A stretch of DNA of 64,000 nt from JAHELQ01 sp964491915 (lineage in GTDB: Bacteria; Acidobacteriota; Aminicenantia; UBA2199): assembly GCA_964491915.1 (NCBI GenBank), contig CAZBHS010000011.1, positions 1 through 64,000 on the forward strand, written 5' to 3'. Positions within the stretch are counted from its first letter, which is position 1, and each line of letters opens with the position of its first letter. Positions 16,709 through 24,736 of this stretch are shown here, piece by piece. The notes below the pieces were generated by a model. It had not been told where the DNA came from. It saw nothing but the letters and a program-made list of their open reading frames with translations, and ran no database searches. The position numbers were made by a program, and so were the translations under genes.

Positions 16709-17975
16709 AATCCTGTGAGGTGGAGCTCATTTTTTGCCGGGCGTAGATATTGAGGTAGATTGATTCTATGGGGCCGAGCAAAATAAGAATCCATAAAATC
16801 AAGATTCTACCGTTTACGGCGGCAAGAAGAAAGATCGTCATCTTGATGAAATCATTGCGGAATACAAACGCGATTTTGGACGCCGCCCGATCCAGTAATG
16901 ACGGTTGCGCCTTCAGTCCTTTCCTCTGAATATCCTGGACGATTTTAACGATACTTCCGGTGAGCCTGGATTTTTTTATGAATCGCTGCATCTGGATATA
17001 GATGGATGCGACTGCAAGGAGCATAAAAACGCCGAGGTAGAGGTAAAACGGGTTTTGAGTGGAGCTGTAGATTCCAATTGGAAGATTGATTAGAAAGACG
17101 ATGAGCGTCATAATGTCGCAGATATTGTCGAGTTTGGTTCCGAATTCCGAGCACTGGTACGTGAGGCGGGCGATTTCTCCGTCGCAACCGTCGAAGATTG
17201 AGGCGCATTGGAACAGGAAACCCCCCAGTAAAGAATTGAGATGTCCCCCTTTGCCGATAAAATAGCCGGCTGACATGCCGATGATGAGGTTGGCGATCGT
17301 GACTTGCGCGGGGGTTATATTGAATCTCAGCAGCAGTTTTGTGGTGGTAAGGGAGAGTGGGCGGTTGAAATACCTGGCTATAAATCCGTCTTCACGTTTG
17401 CGGACGGATTTGAGCAGCATTTGACGGGCTTTTTTAATGTCATCCTTTGATTCCACTGCGATCCATCGGCCGGCCTCTGCCTCTTCAATAGACAGTCGCT
17501 CGTTTTGAATAAGTGATTTGACAACCGGAAGGTCTAAATCTCCGGCTTCTTTTCTAGCTAGATCCAGCAATGAAGGGAGAATGTCTGGAGAGCAGAGGGC
17601 AATTCCCGAAAAATTGCCGTTGTTGTCAGTCAACAGCCGGAGTCCGCCTTCCGGCAGGTTTCGTTCCACCAGTTTTGAAATAATGATGGGGGAAAAGACG
17701 CAATTGTCCGGCAGTATGAGCACGTTGTCGGTTGTTCGGAGGGGATTCCTATGGTTATCGCTGTCGTCGAACTTGATATCGATACCTCTTTGGCGGAACC
17801 TCTCGCCCTGTTTGAGTTTACCGGCATCACTGGATGTCGCTCCGCGTGAAACGATGAGGAATTGCTGGATGCCCGCCTGGTGGGCGGCCAGGATCGTGCG
17901 CTCCAGTAACGATAGTCCCATCAGGCGGTGGGTTGGAATATCAGATCGGACTGCAATCACTGCGCGGCTGACCAT
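16707..17975 (-). CDS. CDP-alcohol phosphatidyltransferase with N-terminal nucleotidyltransferase-like domain
   Basis: 422 residues from the ATG at 17975, overlapping the previous gene by 19 bases. Residues up to about 190 resemble a sugar-nucleotidyltransferase-type fold (VIAVRSDIPTHRLMGLSLLERTILAA), apparently without the usual GxGxR nucleotide loop. Residues about 200-400 are a membrane CDP-alcohol phosphatidyltransferase with the complete catalytic signature DG-x2-AR-x8-G-x3-D-x3-D (DGEIAR ... GTKLDNICD). Two-domain proteins of this kind make di-myo-inositol phosphate phosphate from CDP-inositol, or phosphoinositides from CDP-activated substrates. With inositol-1-phosphate synthase and a cytidylyltransferase in the same operon, inositol is very likely one of the two alcohols; whether the product is a lipid or a soluble compound cannot be told. 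Confidence 0.8.
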   Translation of the reverse strand: MVSRAVIAVRSDIPTHRLMGLSLLERTILAAHQAGIQQFLIVSRGATSSDAGKLKQGERFRQRGIDIKFDDSDNHRNPLRTTDNVLILPDNCVFSPIIISKLVERNLPEGGLRLLTDNNGNFSGIALCSPDILPSLLDLARKEAGDLDLPVVKSLIQNERLSIEEAEAGRWIAVESKDDIKKARQMLLKSVRKREDGFIARYFNRPLSLTTTKLLLRFNITPAQVTIANLIIGMSAGYFIGKGGHLNSLLGGFLFQCASIFDGCDGEIARLTYQCSEFGTKLDNICDIMTLIVFLINLPIGIYSSTQNPFYLYLGVFMLLAVASIYIQMQRFIKKSRLTGSIVKIVQDIQRKGLKAQPSLLDRAASKIAFVFRNDFIKMTIFLLAAVNGRILILWILILLGPIESIYLNIYARQKMSSTSQD

Positions 17976-19711
17976 GGAATTTCCCCGTTGCCGATTGGAG
18001 CCTGTCTCTTTTCGATCTTTTCCAGTTGAAAAAAGACGAGGCCGATGATCACAAACACCAATCTTCGTAAGCGGCGAATAATGCCGATGCTGAGTCCCAA
18101 TCCCGGATGGAAGCCCAGGCTCTGGAGCAATACTGCGTGCGCCCCTTCGGAGACCCCCCATTGCCCCGGCAGCAGGAAAAATATGGTGTTCGCCACCGTG
18201 ACCATGGCGGAGATGAAAATAGCGTCCACAATGCCCAATGGGATATCCAACACCATGAGAATCAACCATACCTCGCATGCTCCCATGATACGGCTTAGCA
18301 AGTGAAGCAGGCCTGCCGAACAAAGTCTTCCTCCCGCTTTTGTATAGAGGTAACGGAGGTTGGCGTCCAATTCTCGAAGCGACTGCCGTCTGGATTTGAT
18401 GGAGCGGTTCCAGGAAGGAAACAGCCGGGTGATTGTCAATAGTACGCGGTTGGTTCCTACGAATTGTATGGCGATCAGAAATGCGATTCCCAGGAGTGTG
18501 ATGGCTACACAGAGGATTCCCGGCATTATGAAGGGTTTGGGCACTTGCCCGTAAATGAAGGCCAGGAGCAAGCCTGTCCCCATAAATACCATCCCCCCCA
18601 CAAATTCCACTGTCTTATCCACAAGAATGGCGGGGAGCCCTTCCCGCAACGGTATTAGTTTTTTCACCAACATGGTGCGAACCGCGTCTCCACCGATGCT
18701 GGCGGAGGGGAGAAGGGTGTTCAAGGACTCGCTGATGATCTTGATGCGAAAAAATTTCATCAATGGTACTTTGCGGAAGAGCGCCCGTTGGATGACATTC
18801 CAGGAGAGGGACTGGAAAAATAACCAGCCGAATCCCAACACACATGTCAACGGAAACCAGTAGCCGAATTTTTCTAAATTGGCGGTGATTTCCCCCAGGC
18901 CGATTTTCTGAACCAAATACGCCAGCAGACCAAATCCAGCGACGGTAAGGGCGGTTTTGGAAAATCGTTTGAAAAGGCCGGTTTTTTGCTTGTGAATGCG
19001 TTTTTTTTTGATGAGAGTTTCGGCTTTTTGAAAGGCCGCTTCGTCATCCACATCGAGCCACCAACTTTCGTCGATATCCATGACTCGTGCTTTTCCACGG
19101 GCCGCAAGCGTGCGGATTCCTCCGGATAGTGAATGGTCACCGGCCGCGGCGCTTTCTTCCAACGCGCTGAAAATGGCGGGGGTACAGAGAAAGATTCCGG
19201 TGTCAAAGGCATTGTAATCGGGAATCGTTTTTCCGATGGTGACGATGAGGTTTCTGTCCGCCAACACTTTTGTCACGTCGTCGATATCGACAGTGGGGTT
19301 GTTGCCGGTTCGATAGTCCACAGCCAGGATGACTTCGTCGTTGGCATAGCGCTGATGGTTGAGTTTTTTCAGTATGGCCGGATCAACCAAATGATCCGCC
19401 ATCAACAGGAAAAACGATTCGTTGATCACATCCTTCCCGCACAGCGCTGATAGGCCGTTTTCTTTTTCGTAATCAGGGTTGAAGACTGTTTCTATCGAGA
19501 TATTCTTTTTAACCGCCAATGTGGAGACAAACGATTCGATTTCTTTTGCGCGGTGTCCGGTTACCACGATAAAATCCCGGACGCCGGCGTTGTAGGCGGA
19601 CTCGATAGCCCGCTGGATTAACGGGGCGCCGTCGATCGGAAGTAAGGGTTTCGGTTTACCCATATGGGCGATGCGGCTGCCTTTTCCGGCAGCGATGATT
19701 AAACATTTCAA
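17957..19711 (-). CDS. Inositol-1-phosphate cytidylyltransferase-like domain fused to LPG-synthase-type membrane domain
   Basis: 584 residues. Residues 1-235 are a nucleotidyltransferase (AAGKGSRIAHMGKPKPLLPI at the N-terminus, the active-site MADH and WWLDVDDEAAF), the type that makes CDP-inositol from inositol-1-phosphate. From about 250 on it has 7-8 membrane segments of the lysylphosphatidylglycerol-synthase/UPF0104 family, including the SLNTLLPSASIGGDAVR motif. UPF0104 proteins act as flippase-like membrane proteins in lipid pathways. The fusion of a CDP-inositol-forming enzyme with such a domain suggests that the product is lipid-linked. It starts three bases after the inositol-1-phosphate synthase stop. 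Confidence 0.8.
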   Translation of the reverse strand: MKCLIIAAGKGSRIAHMGKPKPLLPIDGAPLIQRAIESAYNAGVRDFIVVTGHRAKEIESFVSTLAVKKNISIETVFNPDYEKENGLSALCGKDVINESFFLLMADHLVDPAILKKLNHQRYANDEVILAVDYRTGNNPTVDIDDVTKVLADRNLIVTIGKTIPDYNAFDTGIFLCTPAIFSALEESAAAGDHSLSGGIRTLAARGKARVMDIDESWWLDVDDEAAFQKAETLIKKKRIHKQKTGLFKRFSKTALTVAGFGLLAYLVQKIGLGEITANLEKFGYWFPLTCVLGFGWLFFQSLSWNVIQRALFRKVPLMKFFRIKIISESLNTLLPSASIGGDAVRTMLVKKLIPLREGLPAILVDKTVEFVGGMVFMGTGLLLAFIYGQVPKPFIMPGILCVAITLLGIAFLIAIQFVGTNRVLLTITRLFPSWNRSIKSRRQSLRELDANLRYLYTKAGGRLCSAGLLHLLSRIMGACEVWLILMVLDIPLGIVDAIFISAMVTVANTIFFLLPGQWGVSEGAHAVLLQSLGFHPGLGLSIGIIRRLRRLVFVIIGLVFFQLEKIEKRQAPIGNGEIPWSAAQ

Positions 19712-19714
19712 CGG

Positions 19715-20815
19715 TTAGTCCTCCCGGTTTCCGCTAATGAAGTCTTCCACCATTTGGCGGGCGGTGTCGTCCGGGAATTGTTTGGGAGGGTGTTTCATAA
19801 AATAGGCTGAGGGGGAGTGAAGGATGCCGCCTTTTTTTCTATTCAGAGCTACTTTACAGCAGCGGATAGCATCGATCCCCACGCCGGCGGAGTTGGGTGA
19901 ATCTTCCACCGACAATCTCATCTCCAAATTGATGGGAATGTTGCCGAATATTCTGCCTTCCATCCGCAGGAAACAGAGTTTGTTGTCGTTTAGCCAGGAA
20001 ATGTAGTCACTGGGGCCGATGTGAATGTCATTGCCGTCCAGGTTCTTGTCCAACGCCGATTGCACGGCTTCGGTTTTGGAAATTCGTTTGGATGTCAGGC
20101 GGGTTCTGTCCAGCATATTGAGAAAATCGGTATTGCCTCCGGTATTGAGTTGGTAGGTGTGGTCCAATTTCACTCCACGGTTTTTAAACAAGCTGGCCAA
20201 CACCCGGTGGGTAATGGTGGCCCCTAATTGCGATTTAATATCGTCCCCGATGATGGGAAGCCCTTTCTCCTTGAACCGGTCTGCCCACTCCGGCCGGCTG
20301 GCGATAAAAACCGGCATATTGTTGATAAATGCGACTCCGGCCTCGAGGGCGCATTCGGCGTAGAACTTCACCGCCTCCTCTGAACCTACGGGCAAATAAT
20401 TCATCAATATTTCTGTACCGGACTCTTTAAGGGTTTGAACGACATTCTCCTGCGTGGCCTCTTGTTCAGATGCCGGAATAAATACAGTGCGTTCGTCGTA
20501 ATGTTTCATATGGTCCGCAACACCGTCGAGAATGCGTCCCATTTTAACCGTGACATTGCCAGTGGGAATAGTGGAGCAAAAAATTTTTGTGCAATTTGGT
20601 TTTGCAAATATTGCCTCGGACAGGTCTTTTTTGATTTTTCGCTTATCGATATCGTATGCGGCGACAATGTCAATATCCCCCGGCGTATATCCCCCAAGGT
20701 CCCAATGCATGAGACCGATCGCTTCGGAGCTCTTGTTCTTGTAGTACTCGATGCCCTGGATCAACGAACTGGCGCAATTTCCAATTCCGACAACGGTAAC
20801 TTTGATTTTTTTCAT
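19715..20815 (-). CDS. ino1: myo-Inositol-1-phosphate synthase
   Basis: 366 residues of the compact bacterial/archaeal type. The NAD-binding loop VVGIGNCASSLIQG is at residues 8-21, and the core motifs LPVGSEEA, GDDIKSQLGAT and LNTGGNTDFLNM are all present. It converts glucose-6-phosphate to inositol-1-phosphate. First gene of the three-gene operon with the cytidylyltransferase fusion and the CDP-alcohol transferase, which use its product in turn. AAGGAG lies seven bases before the ATG. A good promoter and a long palindrome lie upstream. Confidence 0.92.
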   Translation of the reverse strand: MKKIKVTVVGIGNCASSLIQGIEYYKNKSSEAIGLMHWDLGGYTPGDIDIVAAYDIDKRKIKKDLSEAIFAKPNCTKIFCSTIPTGNVTVKMGRILDGVADHMKHYDERTVFIPASEQEATQENVVQTLKESGTEILMNYLPVGSEEAVKFYAECALEAGVAFINNMPVFIASRPEWADRFKEKGLPIIGDDIKSQLGATITHRVLASLFKNRGVKLDHTYQLNTGGNTDFLNMLDRTRLTSKRISKTEAVQSALDKNLDGNDIHIGPSDYISWLNDNKLCFLRMEGRIFGNIPINLEMRLSVEDSPNSAGVGIDAIRCCKVALNRKKGGILHSPSAYFMKHPPKQFPDDTARQMVEDFISGNRED

Positions 20816-20901
20816 TCAAATACTCCTTCTAAAAATGTATTAAATTTTTACCATTGTATTCGACCCTTTTTTTAATAAAAAATCTCTCAATTCGCCTCTA
20901 A

Positions 20902-20926
20902 AGCCAGAGGATACTATCCCCTGGCT
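20902..20926 (-). promoter_or_regulatory. 25-bp near-perfect palindrome in the ino1 leader
   Basis: Two 12-base arms around a single central base, 11 of 12 positions matching (left arm AGCCAGAGGATA). It begins a few bases downstream of the predicted transcription start, the position of a roadblock-type operator. A short leader hairpin is the alternative. Confidence 0.55.
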
Positions 20927-20938
20927 ATCCTTATCTAT

Positions 20939-20967
20939 AATGTATACTATCTTAACGATTTTGTCAA
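20939..20967 (-). promoter_or_regulatory. Promoter of the ino1 operon
   Basis: On the reverse strand TTGACA (20962-20967), a 17-base spacer, then TACATT (20939-20944). The predicted start is near 20932, giving a leader of about 115 bases. Confidence 0.6.
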
Positions 20968-21000
20968 TCAGGTTATTTGCAGAAGTTTTATTGAAAGCGA

Positions 21001-23334
21001 CTACCCGATATAACCGATGGCTTTTTCAGCGTCGGAATCCATCATGACGGAAAAAAACTGGCCCTCTTCTTCATCGGCGGCGGCAATCACTTTTACCACA
21101 TCCGCCATATCTTTTTCCTCAGGGAGTATTTTCTCCAGCAGATTTTCACCCTCGTCGAACATCTCTTTATTAAAGAAGTTGTTGTCGTTGTCGGGGTATA
21201 TGGGTAGGTATTTGATATCCGATTCCACCAGATCCTGGAAAAAATGCGTGCCAAAGGAGAGCTCGGGGATATAGCCCCCTTTGCTGTAGGCCAATTCCAC
21301 CAACATCGACGTGTTATTGATGTCGGAATAAGTGACCTGGACTCCCAATTTAATATCTCCGCGGCTGCCCCATCTTCCGGGACCGATGAGGATGAAGCTC
21401 CGGCGCGGAAGGCGTTTGTTCAATTTCGATACCACTGTGGCCACATGCTTCATGTGGTCCAATGTGCTCAAGTGGTTGTAGGCGAAGGGATCCACGTACA
21501 CGATGTGGCTGATATTTGTGATATAGCCGGTGGTGATGTATTTGGTGGCCTGGAACACCAACTTTTTGGGTTCCACATGGGTGGGTATCTGGCAATATTC
21601 TTCCCTGCGAGCCATGATCTGCGGGCGGCATTGCAGGATATAGAGGCGGTGACCGTCTGAGGCGAACTCCACGTCCACCGGCGCTCCCAGGGCTATTTGC
21701 AGGGTTTGCAGGATGAGGTGCATTTGTTTGAAGAAGGGGGAGTGGTCTGTGAGATTCTGAAACGTGATGAGGGGGTTGCCTTCGGATTTTCCCAGGAATA
21801 TGCCTACCGGCGGTCGCAAATCCCCATGATTGTAAATGGATATGATCTTTTCGATTCCGGGAATTTCATCTCCGAATTCTTCGATGAAATCATCGCAATC
21901 AAGGGTCTCGAATTCATTGGTTTCCAGATTCAATACGTCGATCTTTTTTTGGCTGTATTTGACAATATCTTTGTTTTTTATATTGACTTTCAATCCCGGT
22001 TTGCCGGGTGAGGCTAGATAGGGGTAGTCGTCTCCCACCCGGTCAACGGCCCGGGTACCCAGCCCGGCCACAAGACGCACCATGCCGTCTTCCCTCTGTA
22101 TGCGGGGAGACCAGCGAAATTCATTGTTACTGAAGGCCACGCCTGCGAATGTCGGGGTGAAATATTTACCGATCCGATTTCCCACCACCTCTTGAATGAG
22201 AATGCCCATTTCTTCCTGAAAGTCCAGTAAACCGCGCTCTTTGCGATATTCGATGGGGTCCGGTCCGAAGGTGCTGGAATAGATTTCCGCAATTGCGTCT
22301 TTGAGGGCGCTGAGTCTCTCTTTCTTGTTTCCGGTGTTGGCCAGGAACAAACTTTTGTATTTTCCCGAGAAGGCGGCTTCGAAGCTGTCTTCCAGGAGAC
22401 TGGATGAGCGGACGATGATGGGTTTGTCGCCGATGTGATCCAGGAGGATTTCCAATTGGTTGACGATTTCCGGCGGGAAGAACGCGTGTTTGAATAATTG
22501 TTGCATGTAGGAGTATCCGGCCCGGATCTCTTCGGTCTCCATATATTTTATGGTAATCATTTCTTCCAACGCGTTGTAGTGGATGAAGTCCATGATGGTG
22601 TCCGAGGTAATGTACCAACTTATGGCAAACCTGATATTCTCCAGATCGGGATTTTTGGCCATCTCTTTTTCAAGGATGGATTGAGCCAGAATCAGGCCGG
22701 AACTTTTACCGCCCAATTTCCCGTTGCCGCGGGCGGGACCGATAATGCGTTCAAGGATTCGATGAAAATCGATGACCTTGATATAATGCTTGGCCACATT
22801 GATAAAATGGAGGTTGCTGGAGAAAAAACGGCGGATCAGGGACACACGGATACTGATGAATTCGTCGGGGGACAGGAAGTATTCGGCTTTGGGAACATTG
22901 GCGAACCGGTCCAATACATCGCGGATTTCCACCAACGGAATATAGATCTTCTCAGCCGCGATTGTGAGAAAGCGGCTCCGTTCCTGCGAGAGCCAATAAT
23001 TGATTTGCCGGGAGATCTCATCGTCCGCGATGTTGGTGCCCGCAATTTGGAACACTTTCTCCACAAAGTCCCGAAGCGCCGCTGAATCCTTTTTAGGGTT
23101 GGGGACGTTTGTATACATGCGGTTGCTGTAGTCTGCGGAGGTGTGGGATGGTTCCAATTCTTCCATCAATTCCGAAATTTCTTTTAAGTCGGACTTGTAC
23201 AGGTAATATATCATTCTCCGTAAAATACGGTTGAACAAAACCATATCCACTTTCTCGATGATTTCGATGGTTGATCTCCATTCGGGTTTGCAGTCTCTGG
23301 GTTTTGCTTTTTCCATATTTTTTTCGCCGTCCAC
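21001..23334 (-). CDS. PEP/pyruvate-binding-domain protein lacking the phosphohistidine domain
   Basis: About 777 residues. The middle (about 220-560) matches the ATP/pyruvate-binding domain of PEP synthase and pyruvate phosphate dikinase (GGKSSGL, PIIVRSSSLLEDSFEAAFSGKY, ILIQEVVG, PVDVEFASDG, LYILQCRP). No swivelling His domain (GGxTSHAA) and no TIM-barrel PEP domain follow; instead there is a ~200-residue C-terminal part with GPGRWGSRG and FGTHFFQDLVES, seen in stand-alone proteins of this type. The reaction is therefore unknown. I chose the GTG at 23334, preceded by GGAGGG seven bases upstream; an ATG at 23349 is possible. It follows glutamate dehydrogenase but a terminator lies between them. 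Confidence 0.75.
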   Translation of the reverse strand: MDGEKNMEKAKPRDCKPEWRSTIEIIEKVDMVLFNRILRRMIYYLYKSDLKEISELMEELEPSHTSADYSNRMYTNVPNPKKDSAALRDFVEKVFQIAGTNIADDEISRQINYWLSQERSRFLTIAAEKIYIPLVEIRDVLDRFANVPKAEYFLSPDEFISIRVSLIRRFFSSNLHFINVAKHYIKVIDFHRILERIIGPARGNGKLGGKSSGLILAQSILEKEMAKNPDLENIRFAISWYITSDTIMDFIHYNALEEMITIKYMETEEIRAGYSYMQQLFKHAFFPPEIVNQLEILLDHIGDKPIIVRSSSLLEDSFEAAFSGKYKSLFLANTGNKKERLSALKDAIAEIYSSTFGPDPIEYRKERGLLDFQEEMGILIQEVVGNRIGKYFTPTFAGVAFSNNEFRWSPRIQREDGMVRLVAGLGTRAVDRVGDDYPYLASPGKPGLKVNIKNKDIVKYSQKKIDVLNLETNEFETLDCDDFIEEFGDEIPGIEKIISIYNHGDLRPPVGIFLGKSEGNPLITFQNLTDHSPFFKQMHLILQTLQIALGAPVDVEFASDGHRLYILQCRPQIMARREEYCQIPTHVEPKKLVFQATKYITTGYITNISHIVYVDPFAYNHLSTLDHMKHVATVVSKLNKRLPRRSFILIGPGRWGSRGDIKLGVQVTYSDINNTSMLVELAYSKGGYIPELSFGTHFFQDLVESDIKYLPIYPDNDNNFFNKEMFDEGENLLEKILPEEKDMADVVKVIAAADEEEGQFFSVMMDSDAEKAIGYIG

Positions 23335-23362
23335 AGCCGGTCCCTCCATTGTAAATATTACG

Positions 23363-23398
23363 CAAAAAACAAAAGGGTTCAACTCAGTTGAACCCCTT
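23363..23398 (-). terminator. Terminator after glutamate dehydrogenase
   Basis: On the reverse strand a perfect 10-bp stem (GGGTTCAACT / AGTTGAACCC, 23375-23395) is followed by TTTTGTTTTTT. It separates the glutamate dehydrogenase unit from the PEP-binding protein gene. Confidence 0.8.
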
Positions 23399-23436
23399 AT
23401 ATTATTTTGTGTTTCTAAAAACTATCGTATCTTATG

Positions 23437-24723
23437 TTATACCCAGCCCCTCATTTTACAGGCTTCGGCCACTCTCTGGATCGAGATCATGTAAGCGGCG
23501 TCGCGCATATAAAGTTTTTTCTGCTTCGCCAATTCATAAACTGAATGGAACGCCTGGGTCATGATGTGATCCAATTTGGTCAGCACTTCTTCTTTGGACC
23601 AGAAGTAATTCATGTTGCACTGGACTTGTTCGAAGTAGCTACAGGTGACTCCGCCGGCATTGGCTAAAAAGTCGGGGATAACGAAGATGTCGCGTTTCGC
23701 CAGTATTTCGTCGGCTTTCGGGGTAGTGGGGCCGTTGGCTCCTTCGGAAATGACTTTCACTCTGTCTGAGATTTTATTTACATTGTCCAGATTGATCTGG
23801 TTGTCCAGAGCGGCGGGCATCAAGATATCGACATCCTGTTCGATCCATTTGTCACCGTCAAGGACTTCATATCCTAATTTTTTGGCTTTTTTCTTGTCGA
23901 TGTCGCCGAATTTGTTGGTGATTTTCCGCAATTCTTCGAGGTTGATTCCATCTTTTTTTACAAACGCGTACGAGGTCTGGTCGTCGTTATCCCAACAGGA
24001 CACGCAAATGGCTTTTCCGCCGTACTGGTGGTACAATTCGATGCCGTACTGCGAGACATTGCCGAAGCCCTGGAAAGAAGCGGTGGTTTTTTTGATGTCG
24101 ATGCCCAACTCTTTCAACGCTTCCCGGATGGTGAACACAACACCGTAACCGGTTGCTTCGGTTCTGCCGAGGGAGCCGCCGTGGCCCACTGGTTTCCCTG
24201 TGATCATTCCGGGGAATTTGCCCCCCATGATGTTTTCATATTCATCCATCATCCACAGCATGTGCTGGCCGTTGGTCATCACGTCCGGCGCCGGAACATC
24301 CTGTACGGGGCCGACATTGCGTACCACCTGTCGTACCCAACCGCGGCAAATTTGTTCCTGTTCCCTCATGGACAGGTTGTGGGGATCGCAAATAACTCCG
24401 CCTTTTCCGCCCCCCAGGGGAATGTCGACGACGGCGCACTTCCAGGTCATCCATGTGGCTAGCGCTCTCACTGTATCTATTGTTTCTTGAGGATGGAAAC
24501 GAATTCCCCCTTTGCCGGGACCTCTGGCATCATTGTGCTGTACCCTGAAACCCTGGAACACCTTGACGCTACCGTCGTCCATATGAACCGGGATAGTGAA
24601 ATGGTATTCCCTCATGGGAGTTCTGAGTAGTTCCCGCGTTCCCTGGTCCAATCCCAGTGTTTCCGCAATCGAGTCGAACTGTTGCTGGGCCATTTCAAAC
24701 GCATTGAATGAATTGTCTGCCAT
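23437..24723 (-). CDS. gdhA: Glutamate dehydrogenase
   Basis: 428 residues, usual length for the hexameric bacterial/archaeal enzyme. It has the glutamate-binding region FRVQHNDARGPGKGGIRFHP, the catalytic Lys in KCAVVDIPLGGGKGG, PAPDVMTNGQHM, and the dinucleotide loop GFGNVSQYG. It interconverts glutamate and 2-oxoglutarate + ammonia; in an amino-acid fermenter it works mainly in the deaminating direction. The Shine-Dalgarno AAGGAG overlaps the stop of the upstream ThyX-like gene, 13 bases away, so the two are co-transcribed. A strong terminator follows. Confidence 0.95.
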   Translation of the reverse strand: MADNSFNAFEMAQQQFDSIAETLGLDQGTRELLRTPMREYHFTIPVHMDDGSVKVFQGFRVQHNDARGPGKGGIRFHPQETIDTVRALATWMTWKCAVVDIPLGGGKGGVICDPHNLSMREQEQICRGWVRQVVRNVGPVQDVPAPDVMTNGQHMLWMMDEYENIMGGKFPGMITGKPVGHGGSLGRTEATGYGVVFTIREALKELGIDIKKTTASFQGFGNVSQYGIELYHQYGGKAICVSCWDNDDQTSYAFVKKDGINLEELRKITNKFGDIDKKKAKKLGYEVLDGDKWIEQDVDILMPAALDNQINLDNVNKISDRVKVISEGANGPTTPKADEILAKRDIFVIPDFLANAGGVTCSYFEQVQCNMNYFWSKEEVLTKLDHIMTQAFHSVYELAKQKKLYMRDAAYMISIQRVAEACKMRGWV

Positions 24724-24736
24724 AATTTGTTTCTCC

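Noticed and set aside
17976..18323. N-terminal extension of the CDP-alcohol transferase frame
   Set aside because: It lies wholly inside the upstream fusion gene in another frame and has no conserved sequence; the start at 17975 is better.
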